13,836 nucleotides of DNA from Phycisphaerae bacterium (lineage in GTDB: Bacteria > Planctomycetota > Phycisphaerae > Phycisphaerales > SM1A02), in assembly GCA_016873375.1 (NCBI GenBank), contig VGXJ01000017.1:1-13836 (forward strand). The letters are read 5' to 3'. Every line of letters begins with the position of its first letter. Positions within the stretch are counted from its first letter, which is position 1. Below, one piece after another: positions 1 through 6,763 of the stretch. A program made the translations under genes and the position numbers. The notes under the pieces were generated by a model. That model was given only the letters and a program-made list of their open reading frames with translations. It searched no databases and was not told the origin of the DNA.

Positions 1-924
1 ATGGAACTGCCAGATGACCTCGCGCAGCCGCTCACGATCGACGTGCGTGTAGATCTGCGTGGTGGCGATGTTGGCGTGGCCTAGGAACTCCTGCACCACG
101 CGGAGATTCGCACCACCCACGACCAGGTGCGTGGCGAAGGAATGGCGCAGCGTGTGCGGGTGAACGTCCTGCAGGCCCGCCATGGCGGCATACTTCTTGA
201 CGAGTTGCCAGACCGCCACGCGCTCAAGCGGCCGGCCGCTGAAGGAAAGCAGCAGGCGATGCTGGTCACGGCCATCCGGGAAGCGCGCGAGTTCCGGCCG
301 CAGGTCGCGCAGGTATCGCTGCGTCCACTGGATCGCCGGCAGCCCCACGGGCACCACCCGCTGCTTGCTGCCCTTGCCGAGGACCACGAGCGAACCGAGG
401 GTTTCGTTGAAGTCGTTGATCTTGAGCGCGCCCACCTCGCTCGCACGCAGCCCGCCGGCGTACATCAGTTCGAGCATGCACCGGTCACGCAGCCAGAGCG
501 TGCCGCAGGTCTCGGGACTTGGCGCTTCGACGAGCTTGCGCATCTGTCCGATGCTCAGCGTCCCAGGCACGCGCTTCCACTTCGTCGGGCGATCGATGAG
601 CCGCGCCGGGTCTTTCGCGATCTTTCGCTCGGCATGCATCCAGCGGAAGTACACGCGCAGCGCCGCAAGGTGGCGCGCGATGCTCGTGGGTTCCATCTCG
701 CGCTCGCGCGAAAGCCGTTGGATGTGCTCAGTCACGTGCGCCATCGTCACGGCACCCGGATCAGCAATGCCCTTCTCCCCGAGGAACTGCCACAGGTCAC
801 GCAGATCGCGCGCGTAGGCCTCGATGGTGGCCTTGGCCAAGCCCGCTTCGATGCGGCAGAACGCCAGGAACTCGCGGACGCCGGGCCCTTGCAGTGATGG
901 CGTGCCGGGGTTGGCTGCCGCCAC
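1..924 (-). CDS. Tyrosine recombinase, XerC/XerD type (3' end cut by window edge)
   Basis: Site-specific tyrosine recombinase. Family members act in the cytoplasm on DNA, classically resolving chromosome dimers at dif sites. Counting from the GTG at 924, 308 codons are present with no stop, so only the last few residues lie outside the window. An N-terminal SAM-like core-binding domain (about 15-105) precedes the catalytic domain (about 120-308). The full catalytic set is visible: R160 (GGLRASE), K184 (LGKGSKQR), H257 and R260 (HPHTLRHSFATHL), H283 (LGHANI) and nucleophile Y292 (TQIYTHV). I chose GTG 924 because it gives the usual family length of about 300. An in-frame ATG at 1017 would add 31 Ala/Arg-rich residues and overlap the upstream small gene by 32 bases. 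Neither start has a strong ribosome binding site. It is the last visible gene of the trpS run. XerC and XerD cannot be told apart here. A mobile-element integrase is less likely, as no element features surround it. Confidence 0.9.
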   Translation of the reverse strand, partial: MAAANPGTPSLQGPGVREFLAFCRIEAGLAKATIEAYARDLRDLWQFLGEKGIADPGAVTMAHVTEHIQRLSREREMEPTSIARHLAALRVYFRWMHAERKIAKDPARLIDRPTKWKRVPGTLSIGQMRKLVEAPSPETCGTLWLRDRCMLELMYAGGLRASEVGALKINDFNETLGSLVVLGKGSKQRVVPVGLPAIQWTQRYLRDLRPELARFPDGRDQHRLLLSFSGRPLERVAVWQLVKKYAAMAGLQDVHPHTLRHSFATHLVVGGANLRVVQEFLGHANIATTQIYTHVDRERLREVIWQFH

Positions 925-985
925 GCCCCGTGCAGCCGCCGTGCGCGTGCGGCCCGGGCGCGCAGCGCGTCCTGTCGCGATGGAC

Positions 986-1252
986 TCAGGAGTGCTTGGT
1001 CGCGCGGCCTTGCGCATGGGATCCCATCGGTCCGGGCATCCTGCCCGGCGGGAGGATGCGTGCCGCGGCCTCAGGGCCGATCTTGGCACGCAAGGATGCC
1101 TCGAGGTTGATGCGGTGGTAGATCGCGCAGCCGTGGAAGCCGCCGTGGCAGATGCCGAAGGCATCCTCGAGCGATGCGAGGCTGAAGCGCGCCGCGCAAC
1201 GCGAGTCGTTCGCATCGATGTGCGGGCACTGGTTGCTCGGTTTGGCTTCCAC
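986..1252 (-). CDS. Small Cys/His-rich protein of unknown function
   Basis: An 88-residue protein that I do not recognise by name. It starts at GTG 1252, directly after the trpS stop (TAA, 1264-1262). The sequence AAGGTCAGGG between the two offers a ribosome binding site, so it is probably translated as part of the trpS transcript. Four cysteines sit near the N-terminus: C9 (QCPH), C19 (DSRC), C36 (GIC) and C43 (HGC), and the segment between C19 and C36 reads as a helix (FSLASLEDAF). The ending H-G-G-F-H-G-C-x-x-Y resembles a CP...C...C..Y..C..Y arrangement I recall from small bacterial proteins thought to bind metal or an Fe-S cluster. That link is inference. The C-terminal third is Pro/Gly/Arg-rich and low in complexity. 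Expression is supported by its tight fit behind trpS; function is unknown. Confidence 0.6.
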   Translation of the reverse strand: MEAKPSNQCPHIDANDSRCAARFSLASLEDAFGICHGGFHGCAIYHRINLEASLRAKIGPEAAARILPPGRMPGPMGSHAQGRATKHS

Positions 1253-1261
1253 GCCCTGACC

Positions 1262-2335
1262 TTATCGGCGAACGGCGCCCAGATCGAGAGTGCGCGGCCA
1301 GAAGCCGAGCCCGGCGGCCTCCTTGGCCTTCAGGAGCGTGGCCTCCGCGGTGCGGTTCGCCCGCGTGCAGCCATCACGCAGGATGTCCAGGACCAGGTCG
1401 TCGCGGCCCTCGTACTGCGCCCGGCGCTCACGCATGGGGGCGAGCATCGCGTTGATCGCCTCGGCGACCTCCGCCTTGATGTGGCCGTCGCCGATGTTGT
1501 CACCGCGGGAATACCGGTCGCGCAGCTCGGCCACGCGCGCCTCGTCGGTGATGAAGGCATCCACGTACTGGAAGAGCGCATTGCCCGTGTCGCCGGGCTC
1601 CGTCGGACTCTGCCGCCCCGTGAAGATGCGGTTGACCTTCTTCTGCACCTCCTTGGGGGAGTCGCTGATGAAGATCGCGTTGCCGAGGCTCTTGCTCATC
1701 TTGTTCACGCCATCGGTGCCGACGAGCCGGCCGACCTTGCCCACATCGGCGCGCGGCACGGGGAAGACGCCTCCGAGCGCAACATGCTCGTCGTCCTTCG
1801 CGTGCTCGTCGACCTTGCAGTACATCTGGTTGAAGCGGCGCGCGACTTCGCGCGTGAGCTCGAGGTGCGGCACCTGGTCCTCGCCCACCGGCACACCGAC
1901 GGGTCGGAACGCGAGGATGTCGGCGGTCTGGCCAACGGCGTAGAGCGGAAAGCCGAAGCTGTAGGTCTCGCCGAGTCCCTTGAGCTCGATCTCGGTCTTG
2001 AGCGTGGGGTTGCGCATGACCCGGTTGAAGGGCAGCAGCATCGCAAAGAGGAAGCAGAGCTCGGCGATCGCCGGCACTTCGCTCTGCAGGAAGATCGTGG
2101 CCTTGGCGGGGTCGATGCCCATGGCGAGGTAGTCGCGCACGATCTCGATCGAATCGCGCCGGATCTCCTGCGGCTTGTCCGCGCGCGTGGTGAACGCGTG
2201 CATGTTGGCGAGGATGAAGTAGCAGTCGTGGGAATCCTGCAGCTCCACGCGGCGCTTGACGCTGCCGACCCAGTGACCCAGGTGCAGGCTTCCGGTCGGC
2301 GTATCGCCCGTCAGGATCCGTGGCTTGTCGCTCAT
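1262..2335 (-). CDS. trpS: Tryptophan--tRNA ligase (TrpRS)
   Basis: Cytoplasmic class Ic aminoacyl-tRNA synthetase that charges tRNA-Trp with tryptophan using ATP. The protein is 357 residues against about 330 for typical bacterial TrpRS. The ATP-binding signatures are clear: the HIGH equivalent HLGH at 18-21 within TGSLHLGHWVG, and KMSKS at 212-216. Between them are the tryptophan-pocket segment (YPLYAVGQTADI-like, about 129-140) and GEDQ followed by HLELTREVARRFN (about 151-169). An insertion of roughly 15 charged residues (CKVDEHAKDDEH, about 173-184) before the FPVP segment accounts for part of the extra length. I start at ATG 2335 because homology begins at once (KPRILTGDTPTG). The frame stays open upstream to 2452, but only as Arg/Ser-rich sequence inside the protease gene. 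No Shine-Dalgarno is present; a TACACT hexamer lies 9 bases before the ATG. The upstream protease ends 25 bases away. Confidence 0.95.
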   Translation of the reverse strand: MSDKPRILTGDTPTGSLHLGHWVGSVKRRVELQDSHDCYFILANMHAFTTRADKPQEIRRDSIEIVRDYLAMGIDPAKATIFLQSEVPAIAELCFLFAMLLPFNRVMRNPTLKTEIELKGLGETYSFGFPLYAVGQTADILAFRPVGVPVGEDQVPHLELTREVARRFNQMYCKVDEHAKDDEHVALGGVFPVPRADVGKVGRLVGTDGVNKMSKSLGNAIFISDSPKEVQKKVNRIFTGRQSPTEPGDTGNALFQYVDAFITDEARVAELRDRYSRGDNIGDGHIKAEVAEAINAMLAPMRERRAQYEGRDDLVLDILRDGCTRANRTAEATLLKAKEAAGLGFWPRTLDLGAVRR

Positions 2336-2344
2336 GGGGCGCGG

Positions 2345-2350
2345 AGTGTA
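2345..2350 (-). promoter_or_regulatory. Candidate -10 hexamer of trpS (TACACT)
   Basis: TACACT fits the TAnnnT core of a -10 element and ends 9 bases before the trpS ATG at 2335. No convincing -35 hexamer is seen 15-18 bases further upstream. If used, transcription would start at or within a few bases of the ATG. The motif and spacing match those before apaG and the BtuF-like gene. Use as a promoter is inference. Confidence 0.4.
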
Positions 2351-2360
2351 GCCGTGCCCG

Positions 2361-3296
2361 TCACGCGAACGCCGTCGCGACCATGAGGTTCCCGAGATTG
2401 AACGCCACATGCGCAGCAACCGGCGCGACGAGCGAACCCGTGCGCTCGGCAAGCCATCCGAAGCAGCACGAGAGCACCGCGAGCGAGGTCAACGATGCCG
2501 CGCGCGCGCCCTCGGGCACGCTGCCGACATGCATGAGCGTGAAGACTGCCGACGCGATCAGCACCGCCGGCCACGGGCCGAGTCCAGCGCGGCGCAGCGC
2601 CTGCTGCACGAACCCGCGGTAGAGGCACTCTTCGAGGATCGGCGCAAGCACGACGGCACTGAGGCCCATGAGCCACCACCATCCATCGCGCGTGCCCTGC
2701 ACCATCTGCTCAAGCGTGCTGTGCCCGATCGCCGGCGGCTCGATGCCGGTGGCCATGAACTGCAGCTTGCCCCCGATCCAGCCTGCAGAAGCGATCGCTG
2801 GCCACCATGCCACAAGTGCGACCACGCCGAGCGCGATCGACCTGGCCCATGGGGTTGCCGCGCGCGGCACGAGCTGGATCCGGCCCATCCACACGATCAG
2901 TCCGATCGCCGCAAGCAGCCCTGCACCCATCGCTGCAGCCGTCACGATCGCCGTCTGGCGAACGGTGAGGGAAGCTGGATCGAGGGCGCCCCCGAGCCCG
3001 AGTGCACGAGCGGCAACCAGCGTGGACATGGCGCCAGCGAGCCATGTCACGACGCACATGACCATCAATTGCATGGGCGACGCGAACCAGTTCAGGCCCG
3101 GTCGGCCATCGAGCGTGAGCCAGCGGCGGCGGCAAGCGACTGCACCGAGCACCGCCGCCACGACCAGCATGACCAGCACGGACAGCGGCAAGGCGGCCGA
3201 AGTCGCGTTGACCGATTCCCCCGCCATCGGTCCTGCTGCTTCGTCGGCAGCGCTTGCCCAGTCGCCCAACGCGGCTACGCTCACGAACCACGCCAT
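2361..3296 (-). CDS. CPBP-family intramembrane glutamic protease (CAAX protease / bacteriocin-processing type)
   Basis: Predicted multi-pass membrane protease of the ABI/CPBP family. Its substrate here is unknown; relatives process prenylated proteins or act in bacteriocin self-immunity. Counting from ATG 3296 the protein has 311 residues. All three family motifs are present: EECLYRG (E222, E223, R227), FTLMH (F252, H256) and HVAFN (H296, N300). Hydrophobic segments lie at about 37-53, 75-97, 114-136, 152-171, 207-220, 243-257, 269-282 and 291-309. The ATG at 3296 shares two bases with the trpC start on the other strand. An alternative ATG at 3227 (MAGESVN) removes 23 residues, leaves the first transmembrane segment intact, and has AGGA a few bases upstream. 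The frame stays open beyond 3296 into trpC antisense, but without membrane-like sequence. trpS follows 25 bases downstream. Confidence 0.85.
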   Translation of the reverse strand: MAWFVSVAALGDWASAADEAAGPMAGESVNATSAALPLSVLVMLVVAAVLGAVACRRRWLTLDGRPGLNWFASPMQLMVMCVVTWLAGAMSTLVAARALGLGGALDPASLTVRQTAIVTAAAMGAGLLAAIGLIVWMGRIQLVPRAATPWARSIALGVVALVAWWPAIASAGWIGGKLQFMATGIEPPAIGHSTLEQMVQGTRDGWWWLMGLSAVVLAPILEECLYRGFVQQALRRAGLGPWPAVLIASAVFTLMHVGSVPEGARAASLTSLAVLSCCFGWLAERTGSLVAPVAAHVAFNLGNLMVATAFA

Positions 3297-4128
3297 GGCC
3301 AACGCTCTTGACAGGATCGTCGCGCGAAAGCGGCTCGAAGTCGCCGCGAAGAAGCGCACTGCACCGGTCGAAGGGCTCAAGGAGCGCATCGCCGAGCTCG
3401 GTCGACCGCGCAACTTCTTCCAGGCGGTCGTCGACCACGGCAGCACCAAGGGCACCCGCGTGATCGCCGAGGTCAAGCAACGCAGCCCCAGCGGCGGGCT
3501 CATCAGGCCTGACTTCGATCCAGTGGACATTGCCCGACGGTATCACGCCAACGGAGCGGTCGCGATCAGTTGCCTCACCGACGAGGCCGACTTCGGCGGC
3601 AAGCTCGAGTTCATCCATGCGATCCGCGATGCCGTGCCCCTGCCGGTCCTGCGCAAGGACTTCATCATCGAGAGCTACCAGGTGTGGGAGGCGCGGGCCT
3701 ATGGCGCCGATGCGATCCTGCTCATCGCCGAGTGCCTGAGCGATGCACAGCTGATCGACTACAAGATCCTGGCGATCGAGCTCGGCATGAGCGTGCTCGT
3801 GGAGGTGCACGACACCGAGAGTCTCTACAGGGTGCAGCCGCATCTCTCGTTCCCGCACTCTGGGTACGCGCTCCTGGGCGTGAACAACCGCGACCTGCGG
3901 ACCATGACCACGGACCTGGGTCACTCATTCCGCATGGCTGAGCTCGTCGATGACACGCATGTCATGGTGAGCGAGAGCGGCATCAAGACCCCGGATGACC
4001 TCAAGCGCCTTCGCGCGCACGGCATCCACATCGTGCTGGTGGGCGAGCACCTCTTGCGCCAGCCCGATCCCGGCACCGCGCTCGCGGAGCTGCTCGGCCG
4101 CGAGCCGAGCGAGCCGGCGAAGCGCTGA
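3295..4128 (+). CDS. trpC: Indole-3-glycerol-phosphate synthase
   Basis: Cytoplasmic (beta/alpha)8-barrel enzyme that closes the indole ring in tryptophan biosynthesis, converting CdRP to indole-3-glycerol phosphate with release of CO2 and water. At 277 residues it is of usual length for a monofunctional TrpC. Conserved segments occur in barrel order: IAEVK at 57-61 and RSPS at 63-66, SCLTDEADFGG (92-102), VLRKDFI with catalytic lysine K121, E170 (VLVE), GVNNRDL (195-201), SESG (226-229) and the phosphate-binding end LVGEHLL (248-254). The start at ATG 3295 is supported by the typical opening ALDRIVARKRLEVAAKK. The same frame is open far upstream, but antisense to the protease. No Shine-Dalgarno is visible; TACGCT lies 13 bases before the ATG. 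No other trp biosynthesis genes are adjacent. It overlaps the divergent protease start and ends 3 bases from the convergent asd stop. Confidence 0.95.
   Translation: MANALDRIVARKRLEVAAKKRTAPVEGLKERIAELGRPRNFFQAVVDHGSTKGTRVIAEVKQRSPSGGLIRPDFDPVDIARRYHANGAVAISCLTDEADFGGKLEFIHAIRDAVPLPVLRKDFIIESYQVWEARAYGADAILLIAECLSDAQLIDYKILAIELGMSVLVEVHDTESLYRVQPHLSFPHSGYALLGVNNRDLRTMTTDLGHSFRMAELVDDTHVMVSESGIKTPDDLKRLRAHGIHIVLVGEHLLRQPDPGTALAELLGREPSEPAKR
4093..4109 (+). other. Hairpin in the 3' end of trpC
   Basis: CTCGGC and GCCGAG form a 6-bp stem around the loop CGCGA inside the last codons of trpC, about 20 bases before its stop. There is no following T-run, so it is not a standard intrinsic terminator. 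It matters only because trpC and asd converge with a 3-base gap, so any termination signal must lie inside coding sequence. Confidence 0.3.
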
Positions 4129-4131
4129 GAC

Positions 4132-5178
4132 TCATCCAATCGTCGCGCACGCAAGCCGCCCCGCAGCGAGCAGGTGCTCGGTGATCTGGATCGCGTTCAG
4201 CGCTGCGCCCTTGCGGATCTGGTCACCGGCGACGAAAAGATCGATGCCGCGACGATCCGGCTGGCTCCAGTCCTGGCGGATGCGGCCGACGAGCACGTCG
4301 TCCTTGCCTGCCGCATCGATCGGTTCGGGGAAGCGATTCGCGGCGCGGTCATCGACCACCTGCACGCCGGGCGCGGCCGCGAGCAGTTCGCGCACGCGTG
4401 ACTCGGGCATGTCGCCTGTGAACGTGAGGTTGATCGCCTCGCAGTGCGCGCGCAGCACCGGCACGCGCACGCAGGTCGCGGTCACGCGCACGCTCGGGTC
4501 GGCCCAGATCTTGCGCGTTTCCAGCAGCAGCTTGCGCTCCTCCTCGTTGTAGCCATCGGCGCCGACCGCGCTGTTGTGGCTGAACACATTGAAGAGGTAC
4601 TGGCGACCGAACACCTCGGTCGTGTACTCACGGCCATCGGCGAACTCCCGCGCCTGGCCCTCGAGCTCGCGCATGGCCGCGGCACCGGCACCACTCGCCG
4701 CCTGGTAGGTGCTCACCACCATGCGCTCGATCCGCACGGCCCGGTGCAGGGGCGTGACGGCTACGAGCGCGATGATCGTGCTGCAGTTGGGATTGGCGAT
4801 GATGGACGGCCCGCCGAGCGCATCGAGTTCGTGCGCATTGACCTCGGGAACCACGAGCGGGATGCCGTCATCCATGCGGAAGGCACTCGAGTTGTCGACG
4901 ACCCACGCCCCGGCACGCACCGCCGCGGGAGCGAGCGCCTTGCTCACGCCCTTGCCGGCGCTGAAGAGCGCCACATCCACGCCGTCAAAGGCCTCGGCCG
5001 TCGCCTCCTGCACCGTGCACTCGCGCGCGCCGCAGCGCATGGTGGTTCCTGCGCTGCGCGCACTCGCCAGGAGTCGCAGCTCGCTGAAGCGCATTCCCCG
5101 CCGCTCGATGAGCTCGAGGAACTCGACGCCCACCGCACCGGTAGCTCCGACGATCGCGATGACAGGGTCACGGGACAT
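4132..5178 (-). CDS. asd: Aspartate-semialdehyde dehydrogenase
   Basis: Cytoplasmic NADPH-dependent enzyme that reduces aspartyl phosphate to aspartate semialdehyde, the branch point to lysine, diaminopimelate, threonine and methionine. The protein has 348 residues, a usual family length. The N-terminal Rossmann fold carries GATGAVG at 11-17. The catalytic cysteine is C132 in ANPNCSTI, VDNSSAFRM is at about 94-102, and the substrate-binding and catalytic R243 and H245 lie in VPVLRAHCEAI. A DQIRKGAALNAIQI-type ending (about 318-331) is typical. The ATG at 5178 gives MSRDPVIAIVGATGAVG, the expected opening. apaG lies 38 bases upstream on the same strand, so the two are probably co-transcribed, although TAGAAC six bases before this ATG could be a weak local -10. 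No Shine-Dalgarno sequence is evident. Confidence 0.95.
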   Translation of the reverse strand: MSRDPVIAIVGATGAVGVEFLELIERRGMRFSELRLLASARSAGTTMRCGARECTVQEATAEAFDGVDVALFSAGKGVSKALAPAAVRAGAWVVDNSSAFRMDDGIPLVVPEVNAHELDALGGPSIIANPNCSTIIALVAVTPLHRAVRIERMVVSTYQAASGAGAAAMRELEGQAREFADGREYTTEVFGRQYLFNVFSHNSAVGADGYNEEERKLLLETRKIWADPSVRVTATCVRVPVLRAHCEAINLTFTGDMPESRVRELLAAAPGVQVVDDRAANRFPEPIDAAGKDDVLVGRIRQDWSQPDRRGIDLFVAGDQIRKGAALNAIQITEHLLAAGRLACATIG

Positions 5179-5216
5179 GACCGTGTTCTACCACGGCTCA
5201 GTCGGGTGACCACCGA

Positions 5217-5627
5217 TCACTCAGGCGAACCGACGAGGTAGAACCGGCGCACCTCGGCCTCAAACGATGTGCCGTCCTCACGCACGAGCGTGAAGGTGCC
5301 TTCCATCGTGCCCCACTCCGTGGCGAGCGGGCAGTAGCTGCCGTAGCGGAACGACTGGCCCGGCGCCAAGCGTGGTTGCTGACCGACCACGCCCTCGCCC
5401 TCGACGACATGGCTGTCGCCATCGCCATCGACGATCGTCCACCTTCGTGCAACGAGTTGCACCGACGCATCCGAATCATTGATGATCTGGACCTGGTACG
5501 AGAAGACCCACCGACCATGCGACGGGCTGCTCTCACGCGCGAGCCAACTTGGCTGGATCCGCACGGTGATGCCCTTGGTCGTGGCTTGGCTGCCGATGCA
5601 GCTGCGTTCAATGGTGGTGGTGGTCAT
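5217..5627 (-). CDS. apaG: ApaG-domain protein
   Basis: Small single-domain protein of the ApaG (DUF525) family, which has a fibronectin-type-III-like beta-sandwich fold. The bacterial function is not firmly settled; apaG is known as a neighbour of ksgA and apaH in enterobacteria and is linked to Co2+ resistance and Mg2+ efflux phenotypes. At 136 residues it matches the family length of about 125. The diagnostic core is present: W35-related YxVxIxNxS strand (about 44-52), RRW at 61-63, GEGVVGQQP at 77-85, then LxPGxxFxYxSxCPLxTxxGxMxGxF at about 87-112. The ATG at 5627 gives a short Thr-rich lead-in before the domain. There is no Shine-Dalgarno; TAGGCT lies 9 bases before the ATG. Downstream is asd (38-base gap); upstream, 40 bases away, the lipoprotein gene ends. 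No ksgA or apaH is nearby. Confidence 0.9.
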   Translation of the reverse strand: MTTTTIERSCIGSQATTKGITVRIQPSWLARESSPSHGRWVFSYQVQIINDSDASVQLVARRWTIVDGDGDSHVVEGEGVVGQQPRLAPGQSFRYGSYCPLATEWGTMEGTFTLVREDGTSFEAEVRRFYLVGSPE

Positions 5628-5636
5628 GACGGAACA

Positions 5637-5642
5637 AGCCTA
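5637..5642 (-). promoter_or_regulatory. Candidate -10 hexamer of apaG-asd (TAGGCT)
   Basis: TAGGCT matches TAnnnT and ends 9 bases before the apaG ATG at 5627, the spacing also seen before trpS and the BtuF-like gene. No good -35 is visible. Upstream, CTGGCAGG occurs twice 14 bases apart (roughly 5645-5666, overlapping the lipoprotein stop), which may be chance. Promoter function is inferred. Confidence 0.35.
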
Positions 5643-5667
5643 GACCTGCCAGGGCGCTCCTGCCAGA

Positions 5668-6633
5668 TCACTTTCTCGGAAGGGCGATGGTGACGGTGTA
5701 GACCGGGTCGCTCGCCTCGACGAGCTTGCGCCATTCAAGGTGGAGGTCGGTGTCCCTGTAGCCCTGCGGCGCCTTGACATGGACATACAGGGGCACCCTC
5801 CGGGCCAGAACCACCTCGGGGGTCCGCCCACCCACTGCAGTCGTGACGGAGAACGCATCCGGGTCAGGAGGGAGCCCGTCGCTCGAGGCCCCGGCACTGA
5901 TCACGGCGCCGGCGAGCGGGAGCTTCGTCTTTCGGTCGATCACGCGGAAGGCCACGGGCCGCGTTTCGCGGCTTGAAGCCACCAACTCGACACCGCGCGG
6001 GGAGCGCAGCTCGGCCCACGCACTGACCAGGCCTGGAGCCCTGACCACCACGCGGTTCATGAAGCCCGAGATGAACTCGACCTGGGCCGATCCATCGGCG
6101 CCAGTACTGACCTGCTGGACGGGAAGGCGTCCGCGCGACTGCTCCGCGCCCTGCTCCTTCAGGTAGATGAAGGTGCTCAGATACACGGTCGCACCCTCGA
6201 CCGGCTGGCCGGCCTCGTTGCGTACTCGAATCTCAATCGGTGTGCGGGTCACGGGCACGAGCGGAAAGTCGATGGGGACCTTCCCCTTGACTTGATCGAA
6301 GTCGATCGTGGTCTCGCCCTCCCCACGAATCTCGCTCCGCACGCCCGCATACGGCATCACGATCACCTGACGCGGCTCGAAGCCAGGCTTGAAGACGGTC
6401 AGGCTCGTGCGCCGAGAGAAGAGCGTGAAGCCAGCCACGCCGTCGCCATCCGAGACGAAGGGCTCATCGTCGCTCGCGAAGATCTTGAACCATCCGAGCG
6501 TGTTCCGATAGACGTCGACTCCCTCGATCGGTCGACCGTCGGGCTGCACCGCACGGAGTTGGATCGGTTGGATAACACAGCCCGAGCAAAGGGCCGCAAG
6601 GGTCACCGCAATGATGAGGAGGACGGATCGCAT
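5668..6633 (-). CDS. Lipoprotein with three carboxypeptidase-regulatory-like beta-sandwich repeats
   Basis: Predicted exported lipoprotein of 321 residues with no recognised enzymatic motif. The N-terminus MRSVLLIIAVTLAALCSGC is a signal peptide ending in a lipobox-like LCSGC, with C19 as the likely lipidated residue. The -3 position is Cys rather than Leu, so the lipobox is slightly unusual. The rest contains three related segments of the carboxypeptidase D regulatory / Cna-B-like type. Their openings are visible as LRAVQPDGRPIEGVDVY (about 26-42), IEIRVRNEAGQPVEGATVY (about 133-151) and VAFRVIDRKTKLPLAGAVI (about 227-245), each followed by beta-rich sequence. Such domains usually act in adhesion or surface assembly. 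I start at ATG 6633 because the signal peptide begins there. It is followed 40 bases later by apaG and preceded by the divergent tRNA-Gln. A TATAGC hexamer lies 24 bases upstream, leaving a short leader with a weak AGG. Confidence 0.75.
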   Translation of the reverse strand: MRSVLLIIAVTLAALCSGCVIQPIQLRAVQPDGRPIEGVDVYRNTLGWFKIFASDDEPFVSDGDGVAGFTLFSRRTSLTVFKPGFEPRQVIVMPYAGVRSEIRGEGETTIDFDQVKGKVPIDFPLVPVTRTPIEIRVRNEAGQPVEGATVYLSTFIYLKEQGAEQSRGRLPVQQVSTGADGSAQVEFISGFMNRVVVRAPGLVSAWAELRSPRGVELVASSRETRPVAFRVIDRKTKLPLAGAVISAGASSDGLPPDPDAFSVTTAVGGRTPEVVLARRVPLYVHVKAPQGYRDTDLHLEWRKLVEASDPVYTVTIALPRK

Positions 6634-6657
6634 GGGGTGGCCTGCCGCGGAGGCTGC

Positions 6658-6665
6658 GCTATACT
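6658..6665. promoter_or_regulatory. Overlapping divergent -10 candidates for tRNA-Gln and the lipoprotein gene
   Basis: On the plus strand TATACT (6660-6665) is a near-consensus -10 lying 13 bases before the tRNA-Gln 5' end. On the minus strand the same bases read TATAGC (6663-6658), 24 bases before the lipoprotein ATG at 6633. No good -35 hexamer is visible in either direction. Both promoters would use the same bases, so polymerase binding in the two directions would be mutually exclusive. Assignment rests on motif and position only. Confidence 0.45.
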
Positions 6666-6678
6666 GGCGCTCCGTCAC

Positions 6679-6749
6679 TGGGGATTGGTGTAACGGTAGC
6701 ACAACTGACTCTGACTCAGTTTGTCCTAGTTCGAATCTAGGATCCCCAG
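6679..6749 (+). tRNA. tRNA-Gln, anticodon CUG (reads CAG)
   Basis: A complete cloverleaf can be folded by hand. The acceptor stem TGGGGAT (6679-6685) pairs with ATCCCCA (6742-6748), and the discriminator is G6749. A short 3-bp D stem GTG/CAC closes a loop containing GG. The anticodon stem ACTGA (6704-6708) pairs with TCAGT (6716-6720) around loop CTCTGAC, with anticodon CTG at 6711-6713. A 4-base variable loop TTGT follows, then T stem CCTAG/CTAGG around TTCGAAT. The U1-A72 pair and G73 are identity features of bacterial tRNA-Gln. The 3' CCA is not encoded and would be added after transcription. Wobble rules predict that it reads only CAG, so a UUG-anticodon tRNA-Gln is expected elsewhere in the genome. 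Confidence 0.95.
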
Positions 6750-6763
6750 CTTCGAACGATCAC

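Noticed and set aside
1..1017. Xer-type recombinase as a sign of a mobile element or integron
   Set aside because: No attachment repeats, cargo genes, composition break or tRNA target is adjacent, and the gene sits in a housekeeping run.
824..2386. A 520-codon plus-strand open frame, with a second at 127-897
   Set aside because: Both lie antisense to trpS and the Xer gene, whose motifs are unmistakable. Long antisense frames are common in GC-rich coding DNA, and the translations are His/Ala/Arg-rich with no domain.
2710..3924. A 404-codon minus-strand frame covering trpC antisense and the protease in another frame
   Set aside because: It overlaps two well-supported genes in other frames and shows no membrane segments or motifs.
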